DNA of 61,756 nt from an uncultured Desulfobacterales bacterium (GCA_937998305.1 CALLDL010000136.1:1-61756); one strand, 5' to 3'. Shown: positions 1-8,840, counted from the stretch's first letter. Numbers and translations are program-made. Notes: a model not told the origin generated them from the sequence alone.

Positions 1-138
1 GCCGGCGGTGATCGATATCAGACACCTGACTCGGTGTTGGCGGGATGGCCGAAAGAGATGCAGGGGGTGGCGGAGCAGATTTACACTGACTTCAATAAAA
101 AGCACGGGACGGACTTCAAGTTCCAGTTGAAGAAGTGA
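1..138 (+). CDS. 3' end of an unidentified protein (partial)
   Basis: The frame is open from base 1 to a TGA at 136-138 and gives 45 residues ending in a Lys/Phe-rich tail (TDFKFQLKK). The start and most of the gene lie outside the window. The peptide (GGDRYQTPDSVLAGWP...) has soluble-protein composition, but I do not recognise a family. The only support is the open frame up to the window edge and the fact that the next stretch is non-coding. Confidence 0.45.
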   Translation, partial: AGGDRYQTPDSVLAGWPKEMQGVAEQIYTDFNKKHGTDFKFQLKK

Positions 139-258
139 AGGACTGAGATACTGAACAGGTCCATAGGCGACTACACAGCGCCTGCCAACCGCCGCTGGTT
201 TTCCAGCGTCAAAGTGAAATTAGCTCCTATCGTGCACACAGTAATTTCTTGGCTAAGT

Positions 259-301
259 AAAAAAACTGACGGGGAAAGCGACGAAGCGCTTTCCCCGCAG
301 T
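259..301 (-). terminator. Rho-independent terminator, minus strand
   Basis: A perfect 10-bp stem GGGGAAAGCG/CGCTTTCCCC with a 6-nt loop (271-296), extended by ACTG/CAGT pairing. On the minus strand it is followed by a run of seven T (259-265). It would stop transcripts coming from the right, and the stem could also close off the partial gene at the window start. Confidence 0.65.
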
Positions 302-936
302 TTATAGCAGCCATTAAGATTTCATATATCTTCAACATATCGGCAAAAATTAGAGCCCCAAAAACCTGTGATATCATCCATCCCAGTTCTTAGGGCTGAA
401 TTGCATGTTTCTGCTGATATGTTTGAAAGTGTCAATAAGAAAACAGTTGTCCATCCCTTGTTCAAGGTAGGTTTTTCGTTATTAAAAAGACTCCCTGAGG
501 AGGCGCGACTTAATAGCGACGGATGATCATGCTGATATACGCGGGTTGGGTACCGCAAGACTTGTTTTCGTCGCGGAGCTTCCTCTGTCTATGATCGGGA
601 GTTTAAGATTCCCATAGCAGGAACGAGGGTTCTCCTTTCCGCAGTAACACCTCCTCAGGGAAACTGGTAAAAATCATATTATAAAATCGCCAACTGTATT
701 TCCTTGTCGATTGCCCAAATAAACGCACTTAATTCCCGAGCAATTGCGGTTACCACAGTTTGTCTGGATTTTCCTCTTGCATATAGACCTCTTAACTTTC
801 AAACATTATGTCTATATATTTGCAATCCCAAATGCCGGTTCAGAAGTTGTGATATCTAAGTTAAAAATCCCTCTATCAAGTGATATTTCGATTCATCTTG
901 TTTTTGTAAAATCAAGTATTGGTCTGAACACAAATA

Positions 937-963
937 AAAACCCGGCCTAAGCGACCGGGTTTT
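937..963. terminator. Bidirectional terminator-like hairpin
   Basis: Arms AAAACCCGG (937-945) and CCGGGTTTT (955-963) around a 9-nt loop, with A/T runs on both sides. It marks the boundary upstream of the rhodanese gene. Confidence 0.6.
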
Positions 964-1100
964 GGGTGCATATAGGGTGCATTTGACTTTTACGATTCAT
1001 TATGATTTATTATATTTCATTAAATTTAAACCCTTTGATATAGCGTAACCGCTTGAATTTATAATCCATAATATCAATCTATTGCTTAGGAGGTCATACC

Positions 1101-1670
1101 ATGAAAAAATCATTCGTTTTTGTTCTTGCTATTGTATTTGTTGTTGGTGCCGTTGGTTTTGCCTTTGCCAACGATTCAGAAATGCTCAAAGCCAATGAAA
1201 AGAAGATATGGTCAAAGGCATTAAAAGCCGTTCCTGCAGAGCGCCAGCTCTCTATTGAACAGTTTAAAGCACTTTACGATAAAGTCGTTGCCGGTAAAGA
1301 GAAAGCTTATCTTATCGACACCCGCACTCATCCGGAGTTCTACGCCTTTCACATACCTTACACGGACCACATCCATTCGGGCCATATGTATACGATTCCT
1401 AAAAAAGTTAAGGATAAAAACGCCAAAATCGTGGTCTGGTGCCGAACGAAAAAAAGACAGGCCTATGTATCGGAAAAGCTCGTCGAGTATGGTTATACCA
1501 ATGTTTGGACGGTCAAGGAAGGTATCGTAGGATGGCTCAAGGCCGGACACCCCGTATGTAACGAGTTTGCGGGAATCTTTAAAGTCACCGAATACCATAA
1601 GCACTTCACGGAAATGGACAAAAAAACAGGTAAGACTTTGTATCGAATCCGTGAATTTCATCCCTATTAA
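1101..1670 (+). CDS. Periplasmic rhodanese-domain protein
   Basis: 189 aa. A Sec signal peptide (Lys2-3, hydrophobic 4-21, likely cleavage after AFA near residue 23) precedes one rhodanese domain (about 48-155). The substrate-binding loop is C114-RTKKRQ, with the active-site Cys after the usual strand (VVWC), and LIDTR(T)HPEF matches the conserved aspartate/arginine motif. It should be a periplasmic single-domain sulfurtransferase or sulfur carrier; the physiological donor is unknown. The start is set by AGGAGG ten bases upstream. It is monocistronic, with a hairpin behind it and a convergent regulator gene. The long C-terminal extension after the domain (about 35 aa) is unassigned. Confidence 0.88.
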   Translation: MKKSFVFVLAIVFVVGAVGFAFANDSEMLKANEKKIWSKALKAVPAERQLSIEQFKALYDKVVAGKEKAYLIDTRTHPEFYAFHIPYTDHIHSGHMYTIPKKVKDKNAKIVVWCRTKKRQAYVSEKLVEYGYTNVWTVKEGIVGWLKAGHPVCNEFAGIFKVTEYHKHFTEMDKKTGKTLYRIREFHPY

Positions 1671-1683
1671 CAGCTAACCATCC

Positions 1684-1721
1684 CCATAAAGGGCAAAGGA
1701 TTCCTCCTTTGCCCTTTATGG
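1684..1721. terminator. Strong hairpin between convergent genes
   Basis: A 17-bp perfect stem (1684-1700 with 1705-1721) and a TTCC loop, placed between the rhodanese gene and the convergent DtxR-family gene. There is no clear T-run on either side, so the mechanism is less certain than the position. Confidence 0.65.
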
Positions 1722-1804
1722 CTCGCTATTGTCGGTTCATTATATTACTTCAGATTCAAATGCTTCCGACTATTTTAATTTAATAAATATAAGGAACATC
1801 ATTT

Positions 1805-2317
1805 TCAACTTTTATCTCTTTTGTAAAGGGTTATACAAGTATCGATACATTGATCGCATTTTTCTTGATCCCGGTCATCGGATGTACAGTAATCTACGAA
1901 CGCTTTGATCCAATCTTCTCCAGTCCTTGGACATTTATGAATATAATCGATAAAACGGACTAGCCTCTCAAGTGTTTGTACGTCAATGGCATGTTCCATG
2001 CTGCAGGCCGTATTTTCGGCTGTTTCCGGATCTATTTGTAAAATATTCAACAAGAAATCTTTTAAAACAGCATGACGGTAGGCAATATTCTTTGCGATTT
2101 TATTACCCTTCTTGGTCAGTGTAATAAAACTGTAAGGAGCATAATTGATAAATCCTTTTTCTTCCAGATTTTTTAAGGCGCCCGTCACCGACCCTCTCTG
2201 GACCCCCAACTTATCACCGATATCCTTGGCACGAGCCACCTTGTTTGCCTGTTCCAACTCAAGGATAACCTCAAGATAATTTTCCATACTCTCTGAAAGA
2301 CCTGTCTTTGAAGTCAT
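1805..2317 (-). CDS. DtxR/MntR-family metal-dependent repressor
   Basis: 170 aa. An N-terminal winged helix (about 8-70; recognition region around GVQRGSVTGALKNL) is followed by the dimerisation/metal-binding helices. Ligand candidates are H82 (RHAVL) and the C105-x2-E108-H109 motif, which matches Cys102/Glu105/His106 of DtxR; the residue equivalent to DtxR Met10/MntR Asp8 is Asn13. The C-terminus is Cys-rich (C154-x2-C157-x3-C161), unlike the classic SH3 tail, and may hold an extra metal. It is transcribed divergently from feoAB across a 159-bp gap, so it very likely controls ferrous iron uptake. The metal (Fe or Mn) cannot be decided from sequence. Confidence 0.88.
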   Translation of the reverse strand: MTSKTGLSESMENYLEVILELEQANKVARAKDIGDKLGVQRGSVTGALKNLEEKGFINYAPYSFITLTKKGNKIAKNIAYRHAVLKDFLLNILQIDPETAENTACSMEHAIDVQTLERLVRFIDYIHKCPRTGEDWIKAFVDYCTSDDRDQEKCDQCIDTCITLYKRDKS

Positions 2318-2403
2318 TTTATTCTCCGATGTTTTAATATTCTAATTACATACCATGAACAATATGCCAAGTCAAAAATTATTGGGTGCTATAAATTTAT
2401 TTG

Positions 2404-2457
2404 TTGACAACTCATAATGTTTTGTATACCTAACTTTAACTATGGTTCATAACATTA
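2404..2457 (+). promoter_or_regulatory. Candidate feo promoter and operator
   Basis: TTGACA at 2404-2409 with a weak -10 (TATACC 2425-2430, 15-bp spacer). An inverted pair TAATGTT (2415-2421) / AACATTA (2451-2457) brackets the start region. Placement between the regulator and feoA suggests autoregulation plus feo control; the exact box is inferred. Confidence 0.35.
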
Positions 2458-2476
2458 GATGTTGGGAGGAATTATT

Positions 2477-2710
2477 ATGAGCAAATTAAGCATGAGAAGA
2501 ATGAAGGAAAACCAATCGGGCATAATTTCAGCGGTTAAGGCCGATGGAGAAATGGGGCGCCGCATTCGAGACATGGGCTTAGTACCTGGAACCCATATCA
2601 AAATTCAGGGGAGAGCACCGCTCTATGACCCAGTTGCTCTACGGGTTATGGGATTTACACTGACGCTTCGAAACAACGAAGCCGACCTTATTGTAGTGGA
2701 GGTGGAATAG
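2477..2710 (+). CDS. feoA: Ferrous iron transport protein A
   Basis: 77 aa from the ATG at 2477. An upstream in-frame ATG at 2459 is rejected because GGGAGGA lies just before 2477. It is a small SH3-like protein: RRMKENQSG... GEMGRRIRDMGLVPG is the usual FeoA core and EADLIVVEVE the closing strand. FeoA associates with the cytosolic side of FeoB and is needed for ferrous iron uptake. Its stop codon is 5 bases before the GTG of feoB, so the two are translationally linked. Confidence 0.93.
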   Translation: MSKLSMRRMKENQSGIISAVKADGEMGRRIRDMGLVPGTHIKIQGRAPLYDPVALRVMGFTLTLRNNEADLIVVEVE

Positions 2711-2715
2711 AAAAA

Positions 2716-4938
2716 GTGGAAACAACCATTGCTTTGGCAGGAAACCCGAACTCCGGTAAAACAACACTTTTTAACGAGTTGACCGGTGCACGACAGCATG
2801 TGGGAAATTATCCCGGGGTTACGGTTGAAAAGAAACAGGGCACTTATGTCAGTAATGGATACAAAATGACCATTGTTGACCTGCCTGGAACTTACTCTCT
2901 GACAGCCTACTCCCTTGAAGAAGTGGTGGCTAGGGATTTTCTGGTGAAAGAAGAACCGGGTGTGGTGATTAATATTGTCGATGCATCAAACTTGGAGAGG
3001 AATCTTTATCTTTCTCTTCAGTTTATGGAGATGGGTATCCCCATCTGTATAGCGCTGAACATGATAGATGTGGCCAAAAACCGTGGCATAGAGATAAACG
3101 AAAAAAAGTTGTCCGAATTCCTGAGGATTCCGGTAGTTCCGACAGTTGCACGGAGTGGCCGGGGTAAAACAGAGCTAATGAATGCCGCTGAAAAGATGGT
3201 CAAAAAAAATGAAAGGCCGATCCCCCTCGATATATCTTACGGGGGCGATGTTGACCAGGCTCTTGTTGAGATGGAAGCTGAAATTAGCGCCAATAGCTTT
3301 CTGACAGACACCTATCGTGCCCGCTGGGTGGCTTTGAAATATCTCGAAAATGACGAACAGATTCGCTCTCTCGGTCAAAAGACAGATCCAGTTCTGTCAT
3401 CAAAACTTGAAGAGGTCGTAAATCGCCTCTCGATTCATTTACAAGATACTTTGGACACCTATCCCGAGGCCATGATTGCTGATCATCGCTATGGTTACAT
3501 CAAATCCATTATCAAGCAGGGAATTATCTCTTTTAAGCAAGACCGGGACAGGCTTTTTCTTTCAGATAAGATTGACAAAGTTCTGACCAATCGATTCCTG
3601 GGTCCGGTTATTATGATCGCAGTGCTGATGGGTCTGTATCATTTAACGTTTGCTTACAGTGAAGTTCCTGTGGGCTGGCTGGAGTCATTCTTTGGCTGGC
3701 TCGGAGGGATGGTGGAAGCGTTTCTGCCGGATGGTTTGATCAAGTCGCTGGTTATTTCGGGCATCATCGATGGCGTCGGCGGTGTTCTGGGATTTGTGCC
3801 CCTGATAATGTTCATGTTTTTCGGGATCTCTCTTTTGGAAGATTCCGGTTACCTGGCCAGGGTGGCTTTTATGCTGGACCGGGTCTTTCAGATATTCGGC
3901 CTGCATGGCAGTTCGGTGATGGCCTTTATTGTGTCCGGTGGCATTGCCGGCGGCTGTGCTGTGCCTGGCGTGATGGCCTCCCGCACCCTAAAGTCTCCCC
4001 GAGAGCGCCTTGCCACCCTGTTGACCGTTCCGTTTATGAATTGCGGTGCCAAACTGCCCGTTTTTGCTCTACTGGTGGCCGCCTTTTTTGCTGCCAACGA
4101 GGCCAAGATCATGTTTATTATTACCTTGGTTGCCTGGGGTGGTGCTCTTTTGGTGGCCAAGCTTCTGCGCATAACAATAATCAAAGGTGCTGCCACACCC
4201 TTTGTCATGGAACTGCCGCCGTATCGGCTACCCACTTTCAAGGGGCTGTTGATTCACACGTGGGAACGCACCTGGCAGTATATTAAAAAGGCCGGGACCG
4301 TAATTCTTGGCATTTCTATAGTTATATGGGCCATGATGACCTTTCCAAGCCTGCCTGAATCAAAAACGCAAATCTTTGAAGCAGAGCGAAAGGCTGTGAT
4401 GGTCGGGGTTTCATCCACCGTTGTCGAGGAACTTGAATCGGCAGATGAGGAGGCTGAGTTATCTGAGAGGGCTGAGGGTTTAAAAGACCTTTTAACTGCA
4501 ATAGATTACAGGGAGGCTGAATCGGCGTTGAAACATTCCATTGCCGGCCGTATGGGTACGGCTCTGGAACCCGCGAGCCGACTGGCCGGGTTCGACTGGC
4601 GAACGAACATTGCATTGGTTGGCGGTTTTGCTGCCAAAGAAGTGGTGGTTTCGACCTTAGGGACCGCCTATTCTTTAGGGGAAGTCGACCCTGAAGAAAA
4701 CCAATCACTTTCCGAAACGCTTGCCAGTAATCCGGGTTGGAGTCCTTTGGTGGCATTGAGCCTGATTATTTTTACTATCTTTTATGCGCCCTGTTTTGTT
4801 GCGGTGGTCTGTATTTCCAAAGAAGCCGGATCGTGGAAATGGGGTGCTTTTTCCATGGCGTTTAATACATTACTGGCCTTTGTGCTGGCCATGCTGGTTT
4901 TTCAGGTCGGTACAGCCTTAGGAATTTTGGCGGGGTAA
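2716..4938 (+). CDS. feoB: Ferrous iron transport protein B (GTPase permease)
   Basis: 740 aa, GTG start. The N-terminal G domain shows G1 GNPNSGKT (9-16), G2 in the YPGVTVE segment, G3 D55-LPG and G4 N115-MID. A helical switch domain follows, then a membrane domain with two Gate regions: the first around GGIAGGCAVPGVMASR and a second near the C-terminus at APCFVAVVCISKEAG, both carrying the pore Cys. Length is in the normal 700-780 aa range. An acidic, charged insert around residues 550-620 separates the two membrane halves. It imports Fe(II) across the inner membrane under anoxic conditions. It lies in an operon with feoA and the Cys-rich peptide. Confidence 0.96.
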   Translation: METTIALAGNPNSGKTTLFNELTGARQHVGNYPGVTVEKKQGTYVSNGYKMTIVDLPGTYSLTAYSLEEVVARDFLVKEEPGVVINIVDASNLERNLYLSLQFMEMGIPICIALNMIDVAKNRGIEINEKKLSEFLRIPVVPTVARSGRGKTELMNAAEKMVKKNERPIPLDISYGGDVDQALVEMEAEISANSFLTDTYRARWVALKYLENDEQIRSLGQKTDPVLSSKLEEVVNRLSIHLQDTLDTYPEAMIADHRYGYIKSIIKQGIISFKQDRDRLFLSDKIDKVLTNRFLGPVIMIAVLMGLYHLTFAYSEVPVGWLESFFGWLGGMVEAFLPDGLIKSLVISGIIDGVGGVLGFVPLIMFMFFGISLLEDSGYLARVAFMLDRVFQIFGLHGSSVMAFIVSGGIAGGCAVPGVMASRTLKSPRERLATLLTVPFMNCGAKLPVFALLVAAFFAANEAKIMFIITLVAWGGALLVAKLLRITIIKGAATPFVMELPPYRLPTFKGLLIHTWERTWQYIKKAGTVILGISIVIWAMMTFPSLPESKTQIFEAERKAVMVGVSSTVVEELESADEEAELSERAEGLKDLLTAIDYREAESALKHSIAGRMGTALEPASRLAGFDWRTNIALVGGFAAKEVVVSTLGTAYSLGEVDPEENQSLSETLASNPGWSPLVALSLIIFTIFYAPCFVAVVCISKEAGSWKWGAFSMAFNTLLAFVLAMLVFQVGTALGILAG

Positions 4939-4940
4939 AT

Positions 4941-5123
4941 ATGGAATTATTTATCATTATTATAATCGTTGTTCTGGCGGCAGGCTATACTATCAAAACC
5001 TTTTATAATAAATACAAAACCGGAAAAGCAGGCGGCCAAAGTTGCGGATGCACATCGTGTGACTCAAACGATCCGGCCTGCAATCGGCCGGCCAACGCCA
5101 AACCGGATAATTACTTTAACTGA
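4941..5123 (+). CDS. FeoB-associated Cys-rich membrane peptide
   Basis: 60 aa. One N-terminal membrane helix (LFIIIIIVVLAAGYTI) precedes a short Cys-rich tail with C35-x-C37-x2-C40-x6-C47. This matches the small protein family commonly found directly after feoB; the role is thought to be FeoC-like accessory or metal handling, not proven. It starts 2 bases after the feoB stop. Confidence 0.85.
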   Translation: MELFIIIIIVVLAAGYTIKTFYNKYKTGKAGGQSCGCTSCDSNDPACNRPANAKPDNYFN

Positions 5124-5170
5124 AAGTTAGTATTTTTAGCTACACATATTTTTTTAATTTTAAGTTTAAG

Positions 5171-5216
5171 TTTGTCTAACATTATTAGAAATCCCAACAA
5201 ATTTAAATTAGACAAA
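5171..5216 (+). promoter_or_regulatory. Inverted repeat upstream of the porin gene
   Basis: A perfect 9-bp inverted repeat, TTTGTCTAA (5171-5179) and TTAGACAAA (5208-5216), in the 117-bp gap between the feo operon and the porin start. It could be an operator or an mRNA hairpin in the leader. It rules out using the upstream in-frame ATG at 5172, which would place the coding region inside it. Confidence 0.4.
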
Positions 5217-5240
5217 AAAGAAGGTAAGGAAAGATATAAA

Positions 5241-6359
5241 ATGGCGATCAGGAGTAAAGCATTCGTATCATTTATTGTAGCATTCATGACATTTTTTCTC
5301 TGGCAGCCCCATGGTGGTGCAATGGAGGTCACGGATAAGTTTGCCATTGGCGGAATTCTGGCCGGTGCATACCAGTACCAGAATGTGAGCGATGCTCCTG
5401 GTTTAGAAAACACCGGACGGGGCGGACTGGCTTTTCGACCCGAGATCAGTTTTACACCCACCGACAACGATGAAATCTTCGCCAAGTTCGGGTTCGGCGC
5501 CGGCAATGCCTTAAACGATGGAACGTCGCCGTTTATAATAGCCCCGTGGGCGGCCGATTTGGAAGCCGACGTTAAAAACATCAACGGCAGGGAACGGGAT
5601 TATCTGCTCACCGCGTGGTACAAGCACACGTTTCAGTTCGGTGAGGACCATTCACTGGGACTTACCGGCGGGCTGATCGATAGCACCGACTACCTAGACG
5701 AAAATACCTATTCCAACGATGAGTTCACCCAGTTTATGAACGAAGCGCTGGTCAACGGCCCCAACATATTCGGGCCCTCTTATGATATCGGCGGTGCTCT
5801 GGAATGGAATTATCACAATTTTACCGTCAATGGTGTCATTATGCAGGTCGGAGAAAATGATGATCTAAGATCTTACCATTTCTACGGTGCTCAAGCTGGC
5901 TACACACTGAGTACTGGCTTAGGCGAGGGTAACTACCGCATCATTATGGAAGGAACCAGCGAGGACTTTAACGACCCCCAAGGAACCAGTTTTGAGTCAA
6001 AAGCGGCCGTACTATTTTCTTTTGACCAGCAACTGGGGGAAACCTTAGGCGCCTGGGTCCGGTTCGGATGGCAAGACGACAAAGCTCTAATCAATTACGG
6101 GAGCCTATACTCCGGCGGCATCGATATCTCCGGCAAGCTTTGGAAACGAGGAAATGATAATATTGGCATCGGCTATGCTTATCTTGGCGATGGCAATTCC
6201 GGTATCGATAGAACCCAGGTGGCCGAAGCCTATGCGCGCTGCGTGCTCAATGAGATTTTTGCCCTTACCCTGGATGTACAATGGATGAAGGACGACTATC
6301 TTGCCGGAGACGATCCTAAAGGATTCATTTACGGTGTGCGTATGACCGCCGAATTTTAA
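5241..6359 (+). CDS. OprB-like outer-membrane porin
   Basis: 372 aa from the ATG at 5241 (AAGGAAAG 8-15 bases upstream); an earlier ATG at 5172 only adds a charged non-signal segment. A signal peptide (MAIRSKAF..., cleavage near GGAM) is followed by alternating beta-strand sequence. The stretch GLTGGLIDSTDYLDEN, NDEFTQFMNEALVN and the C-terminal aromatic residue (RMTAEF) fit the carbohydrate-selective OprB porin family. The substrate is unknown. Its position between feo and a metal ATPase suggests it may admit a metal or metal chelate, but that is inference. Confidence 0.82.
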   Translation: MAIRSKAFVSFIVAFMTFFLWQPHGGAMEVTDKFAIGGILAGAYQYQNVSDAPGLENTGRGGLAFRPEISFTPTDNDEIFAKFGFGAGNALNDGTSPFIIAPWAADLEADVKNINGRERDYLLTAWYKHTFQFGEDHSLGLTGGLIDSTDYLDENTYSNDEFTQFMNEALVNGPNIFGPSYDIGGALEWNYHNFTVNGVIMQVGENDDLRSYHFYGAQAGYTLSTGLGEGNYRIIMEGTSEDFNDPQGTSFESKAAVLFSFDQQLGETLGAWVRFGWQDDKALINYGSLYSGGIDISGKLWKRGNDNIGIGYAYLGDGNSGIDRTQVAEAYARCVLNEIFALTLDVQWMKDDYLAGDDPKGFIYGVRMTAEF

Positions 6360-6375
6360 CTTTAGGCGGTAATAA

Positions 6376-6447
6376 ATGACATTACCAATTAATGAATCGG
6401 AGTTGATAACAGAAGTTGCCGAATTACTTAATAAATTCAGAAAATAG
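6376..6447 (+). CDS. Possible 23-residue peptide upstream of the P-type ATPase
   Basis: ATG at 6376 preceded by AGGCGG, 23 codons to TAG at 6445; the product is an amphipathic acidic/basic helix (LITEVAELLNKFRK). It ends 11 bases before the ATPase start. It may be a genuine small protein, a leader peptide, or chance; there is no homology evidence. Confidence 0.35.
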   Translation: MTLPINESELITEVAELLNKFRK

Positions 6448-6458
6448 GAATCTTTAAA

Positions 6459-8372
6459 ATGATCGGTCGTTTTTCCAACCTCGGAGTATATCAAGAACTT
6501 TTTAAGATGCGGGATTTTTATATCTCATTTGCAGCCGCGCTTCTTGCGTTGATAAGTTACATCATAGACTATGGGAACCAATCCACAAGTTTTTTAGGGA
6601 ATGCATTCGCCTTAATTTCAGTTGTAATCAATGCTTTTCCCATCATTTGGGGCGCTATTAAGGGGCTTATAGACCGGGAGGTGAATGTCGATGAACTTGT
6701 CAGCCTTGCTATTATTGCCAGTTTGATCCAGGGAGAGTTTTTGACGGCGGCAGTGGTAAGCTTCGTCATGACCTTCGGCGGGTTGATCGAACAAGTGACC
6801 AGTGAATCCGCTCGTAAGGCGATCAAGTCTTTAATTCGCATTTCACCTCAAACCGCCACTATTTTGATCGGCAAAGAAGAAAAAATCGTCCCTATCGAAG
6901 AAGTGTCTGTTGGGGATCTTATTCTTATAAAACCGGGTGAGCAAATCCCGGTTGATGCCTGCATTATATCCGGTATTTCGGCTGTGGATGAGTCGGCAAT
7001 GACGGGTGAGCCTATACCCGTGGAAAAGCAGATTGGCGATAACATTCTTGCCGGTACGCTTAACCATAATGGGGTGTTAAAAACGCAGACAATAAAAGTC
7101 GGTCATGATACAACATTGGGCAAAGTGATCAAATTAGTCAGTGAAGCCGAGTTGCATCGGCCTGAGGCCGTGAGGTTCATCGACCGGTATGCAACGTGGT
7201 TTACACCTGTTATTTTAACCTGTGCTGGTATGGCCTGGATATTTACCGGTGATATCAGTCGTGCGGTAGCCGTTCTCATCGTTGGGTGTCCTTGCGCTTT
7301 AATCTTAGCGGCTCCGACGGCGACAGTGGCTGCATTGGGCCGTGCGGCCAAATCAGGAATATTGGTCAAAGGCGGACAGTATCTCGAACGGGCGGCATCA
7401 GTTAAAGCGGTACATTTCGACAAAACTGGAACACTAACCTTGGGCGAACCCAGGGTTGAGGAAATCGCCTGTACAGAAGGTATTGAAAAAGAAGAGGTGC
7501 TTTCCTGTGCTGCAAGTGCTGAACAGCACTGCACGCATCCATTGGCCCGAGCAATTTTAAAAGCGGCGCATTATGCCAAAGTCGTCGTCCGCGGGGCGGA
7601 GAATGCATTTCATGAAATTGGACTTGGGGTGAGCGCAATGGTAGATGGTGTCCTGGTTGAGGTTGGTAGTATTTCTGCCAACGAAAATTCGACTACCTTT
7701 CCCAGGCATCTTCAAGAATGCATAGACACCTCTATTTCGCGTGGCGTAACGCCTCTGGTCGTTTATAGTGATCAAGCGCCAGTAGGGTTACTCAATGTTA
7801 GAGATCAAATTCGTTCCGTCGCAATTTCAACCATAAAGCAGTTTAAGAATCTCGGAATTAACGAGATGGCCATTTTATCCGGAGACCATGATAAAGCAGT
7901 TAGACGAGTTGCCGATGAGGTCGGTATTGATAATGTTTATGCAAAACTAAAACCTCAAGATAAAGTGGATGTCATCAAAAAATATCAATCACAGAATTTG
8001 CCTGTAATGTTTGTTGGTGATGGGATTAACGATGCTCCGGCATTGGCTTCTTCTCAAGTCGGTGTAGCCATGGGCGCTATGGGGACTGATGTGGCTTTGG
8101 AGACAGCCGATATTGCACTGACCCACGATGATATCTCCAAACTGCCTTGGCTAATCCGTCTGTCGCGACGTATGCTTAGCATCATCAAAATAAATATTGT
8201 ATTCGGATTGGCATTTAACGCAATAGCGGTTCTTGCCAGCGGTACTGGCTGGTTAACACCAATCATGGCCGCCATCGTGCACAATGTCGGTAGTGTGCTG
8301 GTGGTCATCGCATCAGCAAGCTTGGCGATTTTCCCAGACAGTTTAGGAACTATTGAAAACAAGGTTAAATGA
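6459..8372 (+). CDS. P1B-type metal-transporting ATPase
   Basis: 637 aa. Order: two N-terminal helices, A-domain with TGEP (DESAMTGEPIPVEK), transport helix with the C277-P278-C279 metal site, phosphorylation site D321-KTGT, the nucleotide-domain HP motif (THPLARA), hinge GDGINDAP, and a final helix pair with HNVGSVLVV. There is no N-terminal heavy-metal-associated domain, so the protein is shorter than CopA/ZntA. The last-helix signature HN-VGS...AS differs from the copper (YN..MxxSS) and zinc (HNxGTxxVxxNS) types, so the metal is uncertain (Zn, Mn, Co or Fe). It is probably part of the feo-porin block. Confidence 0.9.
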   Translation: MIGRFSNLGVYQELFKMRDFYISFAAALLALISYIIDYGNQSTSFLGNAFALISVVINAFPIIWGAIKGLIDREVNVDELVSLAIIASLIQGEFLTAAVVSFVMTFGGLIEQVTSESARKAIKSLIRISPQTATILIGKEEKIVPIEEVSVGDLILIKPGEQIPVDACIISGISAVDESAMTGEPIPVEKQIGDNILAGTLNHNGVLKTQTIKVGHDTTLGKVIKLVSEAELHRPEAVRFIDRYATWFTPVILTCAGMAWIFTGDISRAVAVLIVGCPCALILAAPTATVAALGRAAKSGILVKGGQYLERAASVKAVHFDKTGTLTLGEPRVEEIACTEGIEKEEVLSCAASAEQHCTHPLARAILKAAHYAKVVVRGAENAFHEIGLGVSAMVDGVLVEVGSISANENSTTFPRHLQECIDTSISRGVTPLVVYSDQAPVGLLNVRDQIRSVAISTIKQFKNLGINEMAILSGDHDKAVRRVADEVGIDNVYAKLKPQDKVDVIKKYQSQNLPVMFVGDGINDAPALASSQVGVAMGAMGTDVALETADIALTHDDISKLPWLIRLSRRMLSIIKINIVFGLAFNAIAVLASGTGWLTPIMAAIVHNVGSVLVVIASASLAIFPDSLGTIENKVK

Positions 8373-8840
8373 TTTGGAGCATAAATGGCTCAATGCCTAA
8401 GAATTCCGAGTATAATTATCCTTTGCTTGAACTCAGTCTGTGTCCCAAAATTCAACGATACGATACATTAATTTAAAGGGTATGGTTGATGATACCTGAG
8501 TCTTGACTTTGTCGATTTTAAAAAATATTGGACCTATTGGAAGTGATGATACTATTTATCAATCTTCAATAATGCCCAATTGTAAATAAGGCAAGAAATT
8601 GTGAATTTCATACATTATCGTTGACTTTTTTACCACAACGTGGTACCTAAACTCTTTCAATTGGGAAAAACAATGAAAGAATTGTTCAATTTAATATATT
8701 ATAACAAAAATACCACAAAGTATTACAATTCAACAACGAATATCTGCAATCTGAAAATACTTGGCGGAAGTTATTTTTAACAAATGGTCGAAACGTTTTG
8801 AGTGGTTAACATCATTATATAAACAACTGAAAGGAGAATA
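8373..8840. other. Long AT-rich intergenic region
   Basis: 468 bases with no supported gene. Its right part carries the promoter/operator described next and an AT-rich leader with a second partial copy of the operator word (TACCACAAAGTATTA, 8712 onwards). The left part shows nothing I can name. Confidence 0.5.
8621..8649 (+). promoter_or_regulatory. Promoter with palindromic operator, cytochrome P460-like gene
   Basis: TTGACT (8621-8626) and TACCTA (8644-8649) with a 17-bp spacer. A perfect palindrome TACCAC-AAC-GTGGTA (8631-8645) fills the spacer, where a bound repressor would block RNA polymerase. The leader to the ATG at 8841 is nearly 190 nt. Confidence 0.45.

Larger units (their letters stand above)
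139..1100. other. Gene-poor region with hairpins
   Basis: No convincing gene in about 960 bases. Small frames exist here (68-78 codons) but lack ribosome binding sites and recognisable composition. The stretch holds two terminator-like hairpins (listed separately), an inverted pair CCCTGAGGAGG (493-503) and CCTCCTCAGGG (651-661 approx.), and a tandem GGGTGCAT repeat at 963-982. I found no tRNA, integrase or transposase that would make it a clear island boundary. Confidence 0.5.

Noticed and set aside
744-950. 68-codon frame in the gap before the rhodanese gene
   Set aside because: No ribosome binding site, runs into the hairpin at 937-963, and no protein-like pattern.
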